Assembly: GCF_017569925.1 (NCBI RefSeq) | Contig: NZ_CP050854.1 | Location: 248,001 to 312,000 of the forward strand | Direction: 5' to 3' | Source of the DNA: Brenneria izadpanahii | GTDB lineage: Bacteria > Pseudomonadota > Gammaproteobacteria > Enterobacterales > Enterobacteriaceae | DNA length: 64,000 nt | In this document: positions 1 through 13,604 of the stretch, in pieces | How the letters are laid out: every line of letters starts with the position of its first letter | Position numbering within the stretch: position 1 is the stretch's first letter | The notes under the pieces: generated by a model | Database searches by the model: none | Told to the model about the DNA's origin: nothing | The model's input: only the letters and a program-made list of their open reading frames with translations | Position numbers and translations under genes: made by a program

Positions 1-1
1 G

Positions 2-640
2 TTGGATCATCAGGTTCCGTCCGATGTGCGTAGTTTTTTGATTGATGCCGGCACGGAATATAATGGCTATGCGGCCGATCTGACCCGCACCTACTCCTCG
101 CAGAGCGATAACGCATTTGCCGCACTGGTAAAAGATTTGAATCATGAACAACTGGCTCTTATCGATACGATCCAGGTCGGAGTGCGCTATACCGACTATC
201 ATGTCCAAATGCATCAGCGCGTCGCCAAACTGTTGAAGTCTCATCAGCTGGTTCACGGGATCAGCGAAGAAGGCATGGTGGAAAATGGCTTGACCGGGCC
301 GTTCCTGCCGCATGGACTAGGGCATTTCCTTGGGTTACAGGTACATGATGTCGCCGGTTTTATGCAGGATGATCGGGGTACTCATCTGGCCGCGCCGTCC
401 CAATATCCCTATTTGCGTTGTACCCGGATACTGGAGCCTGGGATGGTCTTGACCATTGAGCCGGGTATTTATTTTATCGACTCGCTGCTGGAGCCTTGGC
501 GCGCCGGTCGGTTCAGCCAGCATTTTGACTGGACGAAAATTGATGCGCTAAAACCTTTTGGCGGTATTCGTATCGAAGATAATATCGTTATCCATGAGCA
601 GCGGGTTGAAAATATGACGCGCGATCAGAAGCTATCCTGA
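2..640 (+). CDS. pepQ: Xaa-Pro dipeptidase PepQ, C-terminal part (5' end outside window)
   Basis: Cytosolic M24 metallopeptidase that cleaves Xaa-Pro dipeptides. The reading frame is already open at the left edge. The visible 212 residues align from memory with about residue 232 to the end of the 443-residue E. coli enzyme, so roughly the first half is missing and the TTG at position 2 is not a real start. The pita-bread catalytic domain is present: the two metal-binding aspartates (DAG at visible residue 15, ADLTRT at 26), the [13 protein letters not shown] histidine motif, the EPGIYF glutamate and the final GGIRIEDNI glutamate. The stop overlaps the yigZ start by one base (TGATG), so the two are probably translationally coupled. 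Confidence 0.97.
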   Translation: MDHQVPSDVRSFLIDAGTEYNGYAADLTRTYSSQSDNAFAALVKDLNHEQLALIDTIQVGVRYTDYHVQMHQRVAKLLKSHQLVHGISEEGMVENGLTGPFLPHGLGHFLGLQVHDVAGFMQDDRGTHLAAPSQYPYLRCTRILEPGMVLTIEPGIYFIDSLLEPWRAGRFSQHFDWTKIDALKPFGGIRIEDNIVIHEQRVENMTRDQKLS

Positions 641-1254
641 TGCAGTCCTATCCGATACCCGCGGCGCCGGTCAGCGTAAGTGAAGAGATTAAGAAAAGCC
701 GTTTTATTACGCTGCTGGCGCCGACAAAGGGCATTGACGCGGCGAAAGCGTTTGTTCAACAGGCTAGAGAACAGCATCCCACTGCGAGGCATCACTGCTG
801 GGCGTATGTCGCCGGCGCGCCGGACGATTCCCAACAACTTGGATTTTCTGATGACGGCGAACCATCGGGTACCGCCGGTAAACCTATGCTGTCGCAGTTG
901 ATGGGGAGCGGCATCGGCGAAATTACCGCGGTTGTTGTGCGCTATTATGGCGGGATCCAATTAGGTACCGGCGGGCTGGTAAAAGCCTATGGCGGCGGAG
1001 TTCAGCAGGCGCTGAAGCAGATATCGCTGCAAGAGAAAGTATTACAGAAAGCATATGGTTTGCGGTGTGATTACGCGCTATTACCTCAGGTTGAATCGCT
1101 GATATATCAGCTCGGCGGCCAGATACTGCATAGTGACTATGGCGCTGAAGTGACGTTGAGCCTGTCCATTCCCCTTAGAGGCGTGGATGAGGCGGCAATG
1201 AGATTGCGTGATATCAGCCGCGGTTCGTTGCATTTATTGCCAGTTTCACAATAA
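640..1254 (+). CDS. yigZ: IMPACT/YigZ family protein
   Basis: A 204-residue protein, the same length as E. coli YigZ. The N-terminal UPF0029/IMPACT domain shows SRFITLLAP, ARHHCWAY, the GFSDDGEPSGTAGKPML block and VVVRYYGGIQLGTGGLVKAYGGG. The C-terminal DUF1949 domain (about 140-204) has an EF-G domain IV-like fold in the family structure. The family resembles IMPACT, a regulator of eukaryotic translation control, but the bacterial role is not settled. The gene lies in the conserved order pepQ-yigZ-trkH-hemG. Its start overlaps the pepQ stop by one base, which fixes the start choice. Confidence 0.95.
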   Translation: MQSYPIPAAPVSVSEEIKKSRFITLLAPTKGIDAAKAFVQQAREQHPTARHHCWAYVAGAPDDSQQLGFSDDGEPSGTAGKPMLSQLMGSGIGEITAVVVRYYGGIQLGTGGLVKAYGGGVQQALKQISLQEKVLQKAYGLRCDYALLPQVESLIYQLGGQILHSDYGAEVTLSLSIPLRGVDEAAMRLRDISRGSLHLLPVSQ

Positions 1255-1295
1255 TCCCAACGCTGTTTTATGAATCATTTAAGGAATTCTTTGCA

Positions 1296-2747
1296 ATGCA
1301 TTTGCGCGCCATAACCCGTATTGTGGGTCTGCTGGTTATCCTTTTTTCCGGGACAATGTTCATCCCGGGGCTGGTGGCCCTGATCTATCGTGATGGCGCC
1401 GGACGGGCTTTCACCCAAACTTTTCTGGTCGCGCTGGTTATCGGTATTGTGCTTTGGCTGCCGAACAGAAAGCAAAAGCATGAGTTGAAATCACGGGAAG
1501 GGTTCCTGATCGTCGTATTATTCTGGACGGTGCTGGGTAGCGTCGGTGCGCTGCCTTTTCTGTTCGCGGAACATCCCAACCTCGGCCTGACCGACGCTTT
1601 TTTTGAGTCCTTTTCCGGATTAACCACGACCGGCGCAACGACGCTGGTGGGGTTGGACTCGTTACCGAAAGCGATTCTGTTCTATCGGCAAATGCTGCAA
1701 TGGTTCGGCGGGATGGGGATCATCGTTCTGGCCGTGGCTATCCTGCCTATCCTGGGCGTCGGCGGGATGCAGCTCTATCGTGCCGAAATGCCGGGGCCGT
1801 TGAAAGATAATAAAATGCGCCCCAGAATTGCCGATACGGCGAAAACCCTATGGCTGATTTATGTTCTGCTTACCGTGGCGTGCGCGGTTTCGCTTTGGTT
1901 GGCGGGAATGCCTGTTTTTGATGCTATCAGCCATAGTTTCTCAACCGTTGCGGTCGGCGGTTTTTCTACCCATGACGCCAGCATCGGCTATTTTAACAAC
2001 CCGATGATTAACACCATCATCGCGATATTTCTGTTGATTTCCGGCTGTAACTTCGGCTTGCACTTCGCGGTGTTGAGCGGGCGCAGCATCAAGGTTTACT
2101 GGCGCGATCCCGAATTCCGCATGTTTATCTTCGTGCAGATGTCGCTGGTCGCGGTGTGTACCGTAATGCTGTGGTTTCACAACGTCTATGCCAGTGGTAT
2201 GCAGACGCTGAATCAGGCCTTTTTCCAAGTAGTGTCGATGGCGACAACCGCTGGCTTCACCACGGATAGTATTGCCTCCTGGCCGCTTTTCTTACCGGTA
2301 TTGCTGCTGTGTTCCGCATTTATTGGCGGGTGCGCCGGTTCAACCGGGGGCGGTTTGAAAGTGATCCGCATCCTGCTGCTTTTCCTGCAAGGCTCGCGTG
2401 AATTGAAAAGGCTGGTTCATCCTAATGCGGTCTACACCATTAAGTTAGGCAATCGCGCGTTGCCGGAGCGGATATTGGAAGCCGTTTGGGGCTTCTTCTC
2501 CGCCTATGCGCTAGTCTTCATTGTCAGTATGCTGGCCGTCATCGCGACAGGCGTGGATGATTTTTCCGCTTTTGCCGCTGTCGCGGCGACGCTGAATAAT
2601 TTAGGGCCAGGGCTGGGCGTTGTGGCGGATAATTTTACCTCAATGAATGATGCGGCAAAGTGGATACTGATTTTGACGATGCTGTTCGGACGTTTAGAGG
2701 TATTTACTCTTTTAGTCTTGTTTACGCCAACGTTCTGGCGGGAATAA
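1296..2747 (+). CDS. trkH: Trk system potassium transporter TrkH
   Basis: Inner-membrane K+ channel/transporter subunit, which works with the NAD-binding regulator TrkA (not in this window). At 483 residues it matches E. coli TrkH. All four pore-loop signatures of the SKT superfamily are visible: TTTGATT, VAVGGFSTHD, ATTAGFTTD and LNNLGPGLG, each carrying the selectivity-filter glycine. The rest is a series of hydrophobic helices. An AAGGAA ribosome site lies about 10 bases before the ATG. It ends 18 bases before hemG, so the two are likely one transcript, as in E. coli. Confidence 0.98.
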   Translation: MHLRAITRIVGLLVILFSGTMFIPGLVALIYRDGAGRAFTQTFLVALVIGIVLWLPNRKQKHELKSREGFLIVVLFWTVLGSVGALPFLFAEHPNLGLTDAFFESFSGLTTTGATTLVGLDSLPKAILFYRQMLQWFGGMGIIVLAVAILPILGVGGMQLYRAEMPGPLKDNKMRPRIADTAKTLWLIYVLLTVACAVSLWLAGMPVFDAISHSFSTVAVGGFSTHDASIGYFNNPMINTIIAIFLLISGCNFGLHFAVLSGRSIKVYWRDPEFRMFIFVQMSLVAVCTVMLWFHNVYASGMQTLNQAFFQVVSMATTAGFTTDSIASWPLFLPVLLLCSAFIGGCAGSTGGGLKVIRILLLFLQGSRELKRLVHPNAVYTIKLGNRALPERILEAVWGFFSAYALVFIVSMLAVIATGVDDFSAFAAVAATLNNLGPGLGVVADNFTSMNDAAKWILILTMLFGRLEVFTLLVLFTPTFWRE

Positions 2748-2765
2748 AACGGACGGAATAGCGCA

Positions 2766-3305
2766 ATGAAAGCTTTGATATTATTTTCCAGTAGGGACGG
2801 CCAGACAAGAGAGATAGCCTCTTATATCGCCAACTTGCTGAAAGGCACGTTGGAGTGTGATGTCATCAGTTTATTAAGTGCGAATGACATTGATTTGGCT
2901 AAATACGATCGGATCCTGATTGGCGCATCAGTGCGGTATGGCCGCTTTAATCCGGCGGTAAATAAGTTTATCCGGCGGCATCTGACGCGCTTACGGCAGA
3001 TACCCAGCGCGTTCTTCTCAGTAAATCTTACGGCGCGTAAGCCAGAGAAACGCTCGCTACAGACTAACGTTTATACGCGTAAATTTCTGTTGAACTCGCC
3101 GTGGGAACCAGACCTGTGCGGCGTATTCGCGGGAGCGTTGCGCTATCCTCGCTATCGGTGGTTCGATCGCATTATGATCCAGTTGATTATGCATATGACC
3201 GGTGGTGAAACGGATAGTAGTAAAGAAGTCGAATATACCGACTGGGAGCAGGTAACGCGTTTCGCTCATGACTTTGGGCAATTAACGCTTAAAAAGTCCG
3301 CATAA
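2766..3305 (+). CDS. hemG: Menaquinone-dependent protoporphyrinogen IX dehydrogenase HemG
   Basis: Catalyses the six-electron oxidation of protoporphyrinogen IX to protoporphyrin IX in heme synthesis, passing electrons to the quinone pool. The 179-residue sequence has a flavodoxin-like fold with the N-terminal FMN phosphate-binding loop ([13 protein letters not shown], residues 6-18). It also has the long insertion typical of HemG (about 120-150, including [14 protein letters not shown]), thought to mediate membrane association. It is the last protein gene before the rRNA operon, the same position as hemG before rrnA in E. coli. Confidence 0.97.
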   Translation: MKALILFSSRDGQTREIASYIANLLKGTLECDVISLLSANDIDLAKYDRILIGASVRYGRFNPAVNKFIRRHLTRLRQIPSAFFSVNLTARKPEKRSLQTNVYTRKFLLNSPWEPDLCGVFAGALRYPRYRWFDRIMIQLIMHMTGGETDSSKEVEYTDWEQVTRFAHDFGQLTLKKSA

Positions 3306-3329
3306 CGTTGTCTTTCCGGGCGAGTTGCC

Positions 3330-3396
3330 GAAAAAAAACGCACTCAACCGCTTTTTTTCATTTAGCGCTTGTCAGCCGCCGAGAAGTCCCTATAAT
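3330..3396 (+). promoter_or_regulatory. rRNA operon promoter P1 with upstream A/T tract
   Basis: A -35 box TTGTCA (3369-3374) and a perfect -10 box TATAAT (3391-3396) are separated by 16 bp and followed by a GC-rich discriminator. This is nearly the same sequence as E. coli rrnB P1. The preceding A-tract and T-tract (about 3330-3363) look like an UP element. By analogy it should be activated by Fis and sensitive to ppGpp and initiating-NTP levels. Confidence 0.92.
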
Positions 3397-3465
3397 GCGC
3401 TCCCACTGACACGGCAACGGCGCTCGCGCTGTTGTGCGGCAAGTCGGAAGCCAGGCAATAATCGC

Positions 3466-3493
3466 TTGACTTCACTGCGGAAAAGCATAGTAT
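3466..3493 (+). promoter_or_regulatory. rRNA operon promoter P2
   Basis: A -35 box TTGACT (3466-3471) is followed after 16 bp by TAGTAT (3488-3493), about 97 bp downstream of P1, the normal P1-P2 layout of enterobacterial rrn operons. An alternative -10 (TATATG at 3491) would give a 19 bp spacer and is less likely. Confidence 0.8.
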
Positions 3494-3524
3494 ATGCCGC
3501 CCGCGCCACAGGATATTGTGGCAC

Positions 3525-3536
3525 TGCTCTTTAACA
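3525..3536 (+). promoter_or_regulatory. rrn leader boxA antitermination element
   Basis: TGCTCTTTAACA is the canonical rrn boxA bound by NusB/NusE. A second copy lies in the 16S-23S spacer at about 5587-5599, before the 23S gene, as expected for rRNA antitermination. Confidence 0.9.
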
Positions 3537-3687
3537 ATTCAATCAGACAATCTGTGTGGGCACTCACAAGACCGTATCGGCAACGATGTAAAAAAGTCTT
3601 GAAGAGTGACAACAGTAAATTCATTACGAATAAACAGTTATTAATTCTTTGAGCATAGCTTTTAATTAAGCGAATCAAACAAATCTT

Positions 3688-5229
<1,542 letters not shown>

Positions 5230-5403
5230 CCAAAAGCCTGATACAGGTAGTGCAGTGTCCACACAGATTGTCTGATGAACGTCATGAGCAAAAGCGTTAT
5301 CCGGTAGAGTGCGGCGACAAACAACAATGTCGCTCGATTTTCTCTGGAAAATCTCGCCTCTACCCGAAATTATCGAATCGGTGATTCGACAGGCAAATTT
5401 CGG

Positions 5404-5479
5404 GTCCCCTTCGTCTAGAGGCCCAGGACACCGCCCTTTCACGGCGGTAACAGGGGTTCGAATCCCCTAGGGGACGCCA
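5404..5479 (+). tRNA. gltT: tRNA-Glu (UUC) in the 16S-23S spacer
   Basis: 76 nt with encoded CCA. The acceptor stem GTCCCCT pairs with AGGGGAC. The anticodon loop reads CTTTCAC (anticodon TTC) and GGTTCGAATCC forms the T arm. A single Glu tRNA in the spacer is the rrnB/C/E/G-type arrangement, unlike E. coli rrnA, which carries Ile and Ala. Confidence 0.98.
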
Positions 5480-5586
5480 GTGCATCCGACCAGTCCGGTG
5501 AAAGCGGGGGTCATCCAGTAAGTCATGAAATGATTACTTACGTCATATCCTAAAGCTGATTAGCAATAGTCAGGTTTTATGATATT

Positions 5587-5599
5587 TGCTCTTTAACAA
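5587..5599 (+). promoter_or_regulatory. Spacer boxA before the 23S gene
   Basis: TTGCTCTTTAACAA repeats the leader boxA motif between tRNA-Glu and 23S. This is the expected second antitermination element of the operon. Confidence 0.8.
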
Positions 5600-5728
5600 T
5601 CTGGAACAAGCTGAAATTTGAAACGATGCGGCTGAACCTGTCTCGTAGCGGGATGTGGTTTGGTTGTATCAGAGTCTCTCAAATAATCGCAATGCGAATG
5701 TGTTTTACGAAACACCTTCGGGTTGTGA

Positions 5729-8637
<2,909 letters not shown>

Positions 8638-8819
8638 ACAACACCGAAGGTGTTTTAGAGAGACAAAATCGTCGGTAACGATTTTGAACGGTGCGGAGCA
8701 CTGGCCCCGTGGGGGTGAGTATCAGGATGATACGAATAGACTCAGAGAAGTTCAGCTTGTTCGAAGATTGGTTCCGATGGTTGCAGAGAAAACTGCGACG
8801 GTTGGGATAAAACAGAATT

Positions 8820-8939
8820 TGCCTGGCGGCGATAGCGCGGTGGTCCCACCTGACCCCATGCCGAACTCAGAAGTGAAACGCCGAAGCGCCGATGGTAGTG
8901 TGGGGTCTCCCCATGTGAGAGTAGGGAACTGCCAGGCAT
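8820..8939 (+). rRNA. rrf: 5S ribosomal RNA
   Basis: 120 nt, from TGCCTGGCGGCGATAGCGCG to GGGAACTGCCAGGCAT. The ends pair as the terminal helix (TGCCTGGC/GCCAGGCA). The sequence is very close to E. coli 5S. Confidence 0.99.
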
Positions 8940-9053
8940 CAAATACGGATTATCGAATTGATCTTCGATAATCGAGGATCCTAAAGCGGATCCAAGCAGT
9001 GGAAAGCTGGCCCGGAAGGGCGGTATCAGGAAGATACGCGTAACAGAATCGGT

Positions 9054-9130
9054 GGAGCGGTAGTTCAGTTGGTTAGAATACCTGCCTGTCACGCAGGGGG
9101 TCGCGGGTTCGAGTCCCGTCCGTTCCGCCA
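9054..9130 (+). tRNA. aspT: tRNA-Asp (GUC)
   Basis: 77 nt with encoded CCA. The acceptor stem GGAGCGG pairs with CCGTTCC, the anticodon loop is CTGTCAC (GTC) and the T arm is GGTTCGAGTCC. It is a distal tRNA of the rRNA operon, in the same place as aspT in E. coli rrnC. Confidence 0.98.
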
Positions 9131-9138
9131 CCCTATTT

Positions 9139-9214
9139 AGGGGCGTAGTTCAATTGGTAGAGCACCGGTCTCCAAAACCGGGTGTTGGGAGTTCGAGTCT
9201 CTCCGCCCCTGCCA
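9139..9214 (+). tRNA. trpT: tRNA-Trp (CCA)
   Basis: 76 nt with encoded CCA. The acceptor stem AGGGGCG pairs with CGCCCCT, the anticodon loop is CTCCAAA (CCA) and the T arm is AGTTCGAGTCT. Asp followed by Trp at the end of an rRNA operon is the rrnC signature of E. coli. Confidence 0.98.
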
Positions 9215-9217
9215 GAT

Positions 9218-9253
9218 AAAAACCCTTCATTAATATATGAAGGGTTTTTTTTT
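9218..9253 (+). terminator. Rho-independent terminator of the rRNA/tRNA operon
   Basis: An inverted repeat AAACCCTTCAT / ATGAAGGGTTT around a short TAATAT loop is followed by a run of T (9246-9253). It lies four bases after the tRNA-Trp CCA end. Confidence 0.93.
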
Positions 9254-9254
9254 C

Positions 9255-9957
9255 GTCTTAATTTTTCCTTTCACTTCTTTGTTTTCCTTTTACTTTTTCT
9301 CCTTCTCCTTCTCCTGTAGTTTCCTGGTCAATTATTCATTCATATTTATCCAATAACTCTATCTATTTCTATATTCTTTGAACCTAGATTTATGTTAGCT
9401 GAAAGCGGTTAAGTGTGAGTTTAAAATGGAGATTCGATCCTGGAGAGAAGATGAACTGAAAACCTTCCAGATGTGAATCATATTTATTATCTGATTTTAT
9501 GAAACCGACTCGAACTTGAAGAAAATCGTTGTTGTTAATATGTTATATGGCTGGTTCCATACCATATCGATATAAGCATTTATTGAATCGAAGGGCGATC
9601 AGTTTGGCAGAAACGCTCGGTTGATGGGGCGTTGCACCAATAGGAGTGGGGTGATTGTATTTTTCAGATCATATCAGCTGGAGCTTTACGTGTATCGAAA
9701 GAAATACTTTTTAAGGCTTTTGGGCTAATCCTGTGAGTATTAGGGACGCGTTTACTTTTCGAGTTTTTCTACGGCATAACAGAACATCGAGCTATTATTA
9801 AAATTATCGGTTGAAATGAATTCATTTATTGATCCTATGCCAATCCGTTTCGGTATTTTTAAATAGTCTAATTTTAATTAGACGAGCTCCGGATTGAAAA
9901 AACATTAAGCACGTTCTGGTCAGCCAGGCGCGCTTAAGCTGATGTTAGCAACACAAA
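9255..9957. other. AT-rich intergenic stretch without a supported gene
   Basis: About 700 bases between the rRNA operon terminator and the end of hdfR. It is visibly richer in A and T than the neighbouring genes, begins with a pyrimidine-rich CTTCTCCTTCTCCT tract, and has no open frame of useful length on either strand. The only structure seen is a perfect inverted repeat GTCTAATT-TT-AATTAGAC at 9866-9883. No RNA gene was recognised. Confidence 0.6.
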
Positions 9958-10785
9958 CTATGCGGCGATCATAATCGGTGTTTTTAGCAATTGCCGGATC
10001 AGCGCCTGCTGATCGCTGTTTTCTAACCAAACGGCATAAAACGGACGAACGACAGGCTGTGTATCTTCCAAGATTTTCAACTGAGCGTATTGCTGCGCCC
10101 AATGGCTGGGTAAAAATGCGCAGCCGCCGGTTGTTTCGAGTAACTGGCGGGTCAGATGCGCTGAGGTTGTCGTCAGCACCGGGACCGTGTCGCTGACTAG
10201 CAGACGGCTTTCCTGCTGATGAAAGTCAGCTCCCCACTCCAGCTTAATGTAGGGCAATTTTTGATTGGCCTCGCTACTTCCCGAAGTAAACAGCGATAGT
10301 GAAAAATTGCCGAGTAGCTGGCTTGCCAGTTCGTCCATTTTGGGTTGTTCCGTGGTGATGAGCAGATCCAACTGACGTTCGTGAAGCTGTTTTACCAGTG
10401 AATGGCGTAGCGCGATGCGCGCTTCTAGTTGCAGCATTGGCCGTTGTTTATAAAGCGACTGCAACCACGGCGTCAGATACGCTTCCCATAGCGAGGCGGT
10501 CGCTCCGATTGAAAGCAGGCTATGCTGCTGCGAGCGAACAACTTCTTTTTTCGCCAGTTGCCAGGTGCCAATCAGATTTTCCGCATAGGGTAAAAGCCGC
10601 TCTCCTGCCGGCGTCAGGCGAATATTATTGCGATGGCGAGTGAATAAATTTGCACCTAGTTGGTTCTCTAACTGACGGATGCGAAAACTAACAGCAGACT
10701 GCGTCAGGTAGAGCGATTCCGCGGCCCGACCGAAGTGTCTTGTCCTGCTGACTTCCAGAAAGGTTTTCAGTAATTCGGTATCCAC
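9958..10785 (-). CDS. hdfR: LysR-family regulator HdfR
   Basis: LysR-type DNA-binding protein. In E. coli, HdfR represses flhDC, the flagellar master operon, and activates gltBD. The chosen GTG start at 10785 gives a 275-residue protein beginning [12 protein letters not shown], as in E. coli, with a GGAG ribosome site six bases upstream. A TTG start 12 bases earlier is possible but less likely. The winged HTH occupies residues 1-60 ([19 protein letters not shown], then [17 protein letters not shown]) and is followed by the effector-binding domain. It is divergent from maoP, the conserved arrangement; the 119 bp between them should hold both promoters. Confidence 0.93.
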   Translation of the reverse strand: MDTELLKTFLEVSRTRHFGRAAESLYLTQSAVSFRIRQLENQLGANLFTRHRNNIRLTPAGERLLPYAENLIGTWQLAKKEVVRSQQHSLLSIGATASLWEAYLTPWLQSLYKQRPMLQLEARIALRHSLVKQLHERQLDLLITTEQPKMDELASQLLGNFSLSLFTSGSSEANQKLPYIKLEWGADFHQQESRLLVSDTVPVLTTTSAHLTRQLLETTGGCAFLPSHWAQQYAQLKILEDTQPVVRPFYAVWLENSDQQALIRQLLKTPIMIAA

Positions 10786-10904
10786 GTCTATCTCCAAAAA
10801 TTTTTGTCGTAATGATTTAAATGTTTTGTTTTACACAATGTCAAGCCTATCTAATACTCCGCGCCATAAACAGCACGACCATAAGAGAATTAGGAGCGTG
10901 TAAG

Positions 10905-11243
10905 ATGGCGGAAAGCTTCTCTACCAATAATCGTTTTTTCGATAACAAGTTTTACCCACGTGGTTTTTCCCGGCACGGCGACTTTACCATTAAAGAAGCA
11001 CAACTGCTGGAGCGCCATGGTTATGCTTTTAACGAACTTGATCTGGGTAAGCGTCAACCTGTCACTGAGGAAGAAGTCCAGTTTGTTGCGATGTGTCGCG
11101 GTGAACGTAAGGCTGAAACGGATATGGAAAAAATATGGTCTAAGTATATGGATCGTATTCGTCGTCCTAAACGCTTCCACACATTGTCTGGCGGTAAGCC
11201 GCAAATGGACGCGGTGGAAGAGTACACCGAAAGTGACGATTAA
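10905..11243 (+). CDS. maoP: Macrodomain Ori organization protein MaoP
   Basis: A 112-residue protein, formerly YifE, that begins [18 protein letters not shown] and carries the conserved block [20 protein letters not shown]. In E. coli MaoP acts with a nearby cis site, maoS, to keep long-range DNA interactions of the Ori macrodomain. An in-frame upstream ATG at 10821 would add 28 unrelated residues. The start at 10905 is preceded by TAGGAG at 8-13 bases and matches the family N-terminus. The sequence of maoS was not recalled precisely enough to mark it in the hdfR-maoP intergenic space. Confidence 0.94.
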   Translation: MAESFSTNNRFFDNKFYPRGFSRHGDFTIKEAQLLERHGYAFNELDLGKRQPVTEEEVQFVAMCRGERKAETDMEKIWSKYMDRIRRPKRFHTLSGGKPQMDAVEEYTESDD

Positions 11244-11285
11244 TTAAAGACCGGGGCGCAAGCCCCTTGAGATTACTGACAACCC

Positions 11286-11376
11286 CCTCTCTTCCATTGT
11301 CATCCCCGCGCAGGCGGGGATCTGCTTTCTGGCCGTGCGTTGTATCAGGAAGATTTCTGTTTACGCAGGAATGACG
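11286..11376. repeat. Dispersed palindromic repeat, copy 1 (GTCATCCCCGC...GGAATGAC)
   Basis: A roughly 90 bp non-coding element between maoP and yifB. It starts CCTCTCTTCCATTGTCATCC, has an internal hairpin CCCCGCGCAGGCGGGG and ends CAGGAATGACG. Its termini are inverted (GTCATCCCC against GGAATGAC). A clear relative lies at 24141-24218 after ilvC, so this is a repeated family, MITE- or REP-like, rather than a local hairpin. Confidence 0.8.
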
Positions 11377-11442
11377 CAAGGCTGCCTTGCCAACAATCTA
11401 CGGACGTAATCCCTTTCTTTTGGGCTTTTGCTCTGTCTGTTT

Positions 11443-12969
11443 TCATCCCAGGTTTTTATGGAGTTGTATAAGCAGCCGATCCATACACCGGTAGCTCAGC
11501 GCTTCTGCGAGATGTTTTCTGTGTATATCCGTTTGCCCGCCGAGATCGGCAATGGTGCGCGCCACTTTCAGTATCCGGTGCCAGGCTCGCACGGATAGCC
11601 CCAGTCTACCCATCACCTCTTCCAGGTAGGCGGCGTCATCCGCGGATAGCTGACAATATTTTTCTATCTCGTTAGGTCTTAGACGCGCGTTAATTTTATT
11701 GGCTCGTTCAAGTTGTCTCTGCCGGGCGGACAATACACGTTCTCTGACGACCGCGCTGCTTTCCCCTTGGCAGGTCTGCTGGCGTAGTATGCCCGGCGGC
11801 AGTAAGGGAACCTCGATGGAGATATCAAAGCGATCGAGAAATGGGCCGGAAAGTTTGCTGAGATAGCGTAGAATCTGCTGTGCTGGCAGCCGGTTATGGA
11901 TACCCTGATAATGTCCGGAGGGGCTGGGGTTCATTGCTGCAACCAACTGGAATCTGGCGGGATAGCAAACTTTTGCCCGGGCGCGGGAAATAATGATTTC
12001 TCCTGATTCCAGCGGTTCGCGGAGTGAATCCAAAACGCGCCGCTCAAATTCGGGTAACTCATCAAGAAACAGCACGCCGTTGTGCGCCAGAGAAATTTCA
12101 CCCGGTTTCGGCAGAGAGCCGCCGCCAACCAGCGCCGTCATGGATGCGCTGTGGTGCGGCGCTCTGAACGGCCGGGTGCGCCATCGCGTCATGGTGGCAT
12201 CGATATTTATCAGGCTATTGATCGCCGCGCTTTCCAGTGCTTCCTCATCGCTCAGCGGCGGCATCAGGTTGCCAAGCCGGCTGGCCAACATGGTTTTCCC
12301 CGTTCCCGGCGGACCGAGCAGCAGCAGGTTATGTCCGCCGGCCGCGGTAATCTCCAATGCACGCTTTGCCTGTTCCTGGCCGATAATTTCTTTCAGATCG
12401 AGTATATCGTCGTCGACCTGTTCTTCCTGGCGATCGCCGCTGCAACGGCGCAGCTCTTCCTCACCTTGCAGAAATGCGCAAACCTGCAGCAGGTGATCGG
12501 CCATCAGGGCTTCTCCTTGAGGGATTAGCGTCATTTCCTGCTGGTTGCCTGCGGGCAGGATTAACTGGCGGCCTGATTTTATCGCTTCCAGCGCTGCGGG
12601 AATTGCGCCGTTGACGGCTCGTAGCGTGCCTGAAAGGCCTAGTTCGCCGAGAAACTCATAGTGGGTTAGCCTTTCCCCTTTTATCTGCTCTGAGGCGGCG
12701 AGAATGGCTAAGGCGATGGGGAGGTCATAACGACCTCCTTCTTTGGGAAGGTCGGCCGGAGCCAGATTGACCGTAATACGCTTGGCCGGAAATGAGAAAC
12801 CGCAGTTGATGAGCGCGCTGCGTACACGATCGCGCGCCTCTTTGACGGTAGTTTCGGGCAATCCTACCAGCGTGAGGGCGGGTAATCCATTGCTGATATG
12901 TACCTCGATGGATACATCCGGCGCCTGCACGCCTATCATCGCCCGAGTATAGGTAACTGCCAGTGACAT
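11443..12969 (-). CDS. yifB: YifB/ComM-family AAA+ Mg-chelatase-like ATPase
   Basis: A 508-residue cytosolic protein of the YifB/ComM family. Order of domains: an N-terminal Lon-like fold (about 1-170), a central Mg-chelatase AAA+ module with Walker A GPPGTGKTMLASR and Walker B LFLDELPEF, and a C-terminal helical domain. Vibrio ComM, a relative, is a hexameric helicase promoting branch migration during integration of transforming DNA; the role of YifB in non-competent enterobacteria is unclear. The gene is convergent with maoP and divergent from the ilv operon, as in E. coli. Confidence 0.95.
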   Translation of the reverse strand: MSLAVTYTRAMIGVQAPDVSIEVHISNGLPALTLVGLPETTVKEARDRVRSALINCGFSFPAKRITVNLAPADLPKEGGRYDLPIALAILAASEQIKGERLTHYEFLGELGLSGTLRAVNGAIPAALEAIKSGRQLILPAGNQQEMTLIPQGEALMADHLLQVCAFLQGEEELRRCSGDRQEEQVDDDILDLKEIIGQEQAKRALEITAAGGHNLLLLGPPGTGKTMLASRLGNLMPPLSDEEALESAAINSLINIDATMTRWRTRPFRAPHHSASMTALVGGGSLPKPGEISLAHNGVLFLDELPEFERRVLDSLREPLESGEIIISRARAKVCYPARFQLVAAMNPSPSGHYQGIHNRLPAQQILRYLSKLSGPFLDRFDISIEVPLLPPGILRQQTCQGESSAVVRERVLSARQRQLERANKINARLRPNEIEKYCQLSADDAAYLEEVMGRLGLSVRAWHRILKVARTIADLGGQTDIHRKHLAEALSYRCMDRLLIQLHKNLG

Positions 12970-13470
12970 ACTGTTCCCCTTTTGCTTAGGGGGGCATGAT
13001 GCGTAATAACGGGCAAACAGTGGAATGAGGGGATAATGTTTTTGTGTGGCTGTTTTGAATAAATATTTTATTTATCAATTTATTGCTTGATGAGTGCGCG
13101 GCTTATCGCAAAACAGGGATCATCGCGTTGCGCCGTTTTATCAACCAGGCCGCGCGGCTCCCTATGGCGCGATCCTGATATTGACGTCTACATCTTACAG
13201 AGCAAACTGATATAATCGTCGCCAGCACCACCCCGGTTGGGTCATGGCACAAGCTTACAGCGTAACCGTGTTATCATTAGTATGCTAATCAATCGCCGAA
13301 CCGTTCAGATTCCCGATTGCAACGAAATTCATCAGAGCATCCGCTACCTGATGATTATATTCTGCTTTTTGGTCGTTCTTATTCTGTTCGACAGAAAAAC
13401 ACCGAAAAAATTGTTGTCATATCATGCCTGATTGTGATAACTCTGTAGGCATTCGTTCGACAGTAGATTA
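12970..13470. other. yifB-ilv intergenic region
   Basis: About 500 bases upstream of ilvL. Besides the candidate ilv promoter it holds AT-rich segments (13040-13090, 13400-13420) where IHF/UP-type elements would be expected by analogy with the E. coli ilvGMEDA control region. A 64-codon frame at 13237-13431 has no recognisable family or convincing ribosome site and is not called. Confidence 0.5.
13414..13441 (+). promoter_or_regulatory. Candidate promoter of the ilvLGMEDA operon
   Basis: TTGTCA at 13414-13419 and GATAAC at 13436-13441, with 16 bp between, stand 45 bp before the leader ORF and just after an A-rich stretch (GAAAAAATTG). The -10 match is only fair, so the exact boxes are uncertain, but a promoter must lie close by. 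Confidence 0.45.
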
Positions 13471-13485
13471 ATGAACACTCAATTT

Positions 13486-13584
13486 ATGAAAGCCTTCTCC
13501 CTAGTGATTAGCCTAGTCGTGATTAGCGTGGTGGTGATTATTATCCCACCGTGCGGGGCAGCACTTGGACGACGAATGGCTTAG
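13486..13584 (+). CDS. ilvL: ilv operon leader peptide IlvL
   Basis: A 32-codon leader ending IIIPPCGAALGRRMA, exactly the length of E. coli IlvL and sharing its VVISVVVIIIPPCGAALGR core. It contains 6 Val, 5 Ile and an early pair of Leu codons, both the rare CTA. Ribosome stalling on these codons when charged Val, Ile or Leu tRNA is short is the basis of multivalent attenuation. An in-frame ATG at 13471 would add five residues; neither start has a strong ribosome site. Confidence 0.9.
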   Translation: MKAFSLVISLVVISVVVIIIPPCGAALGRRMA

Positions 13585-13604
13585 TAATCAAGCCCGAATT
13601 CAAG

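Noticed and set aside
3325..3534. 69-codon frame before the 16S gene
   Set aside because: It covers the P1 and P2 promoters of the rRNA operon and has no family match; a chance frame.
13237..13431. 64-codon hydrophobic-ended frame upstream of ilvL
   Set aside because: No ribosome site or recognised family, and it overlaps the candidate ilv promoter region; the leader is the frame at 13486.
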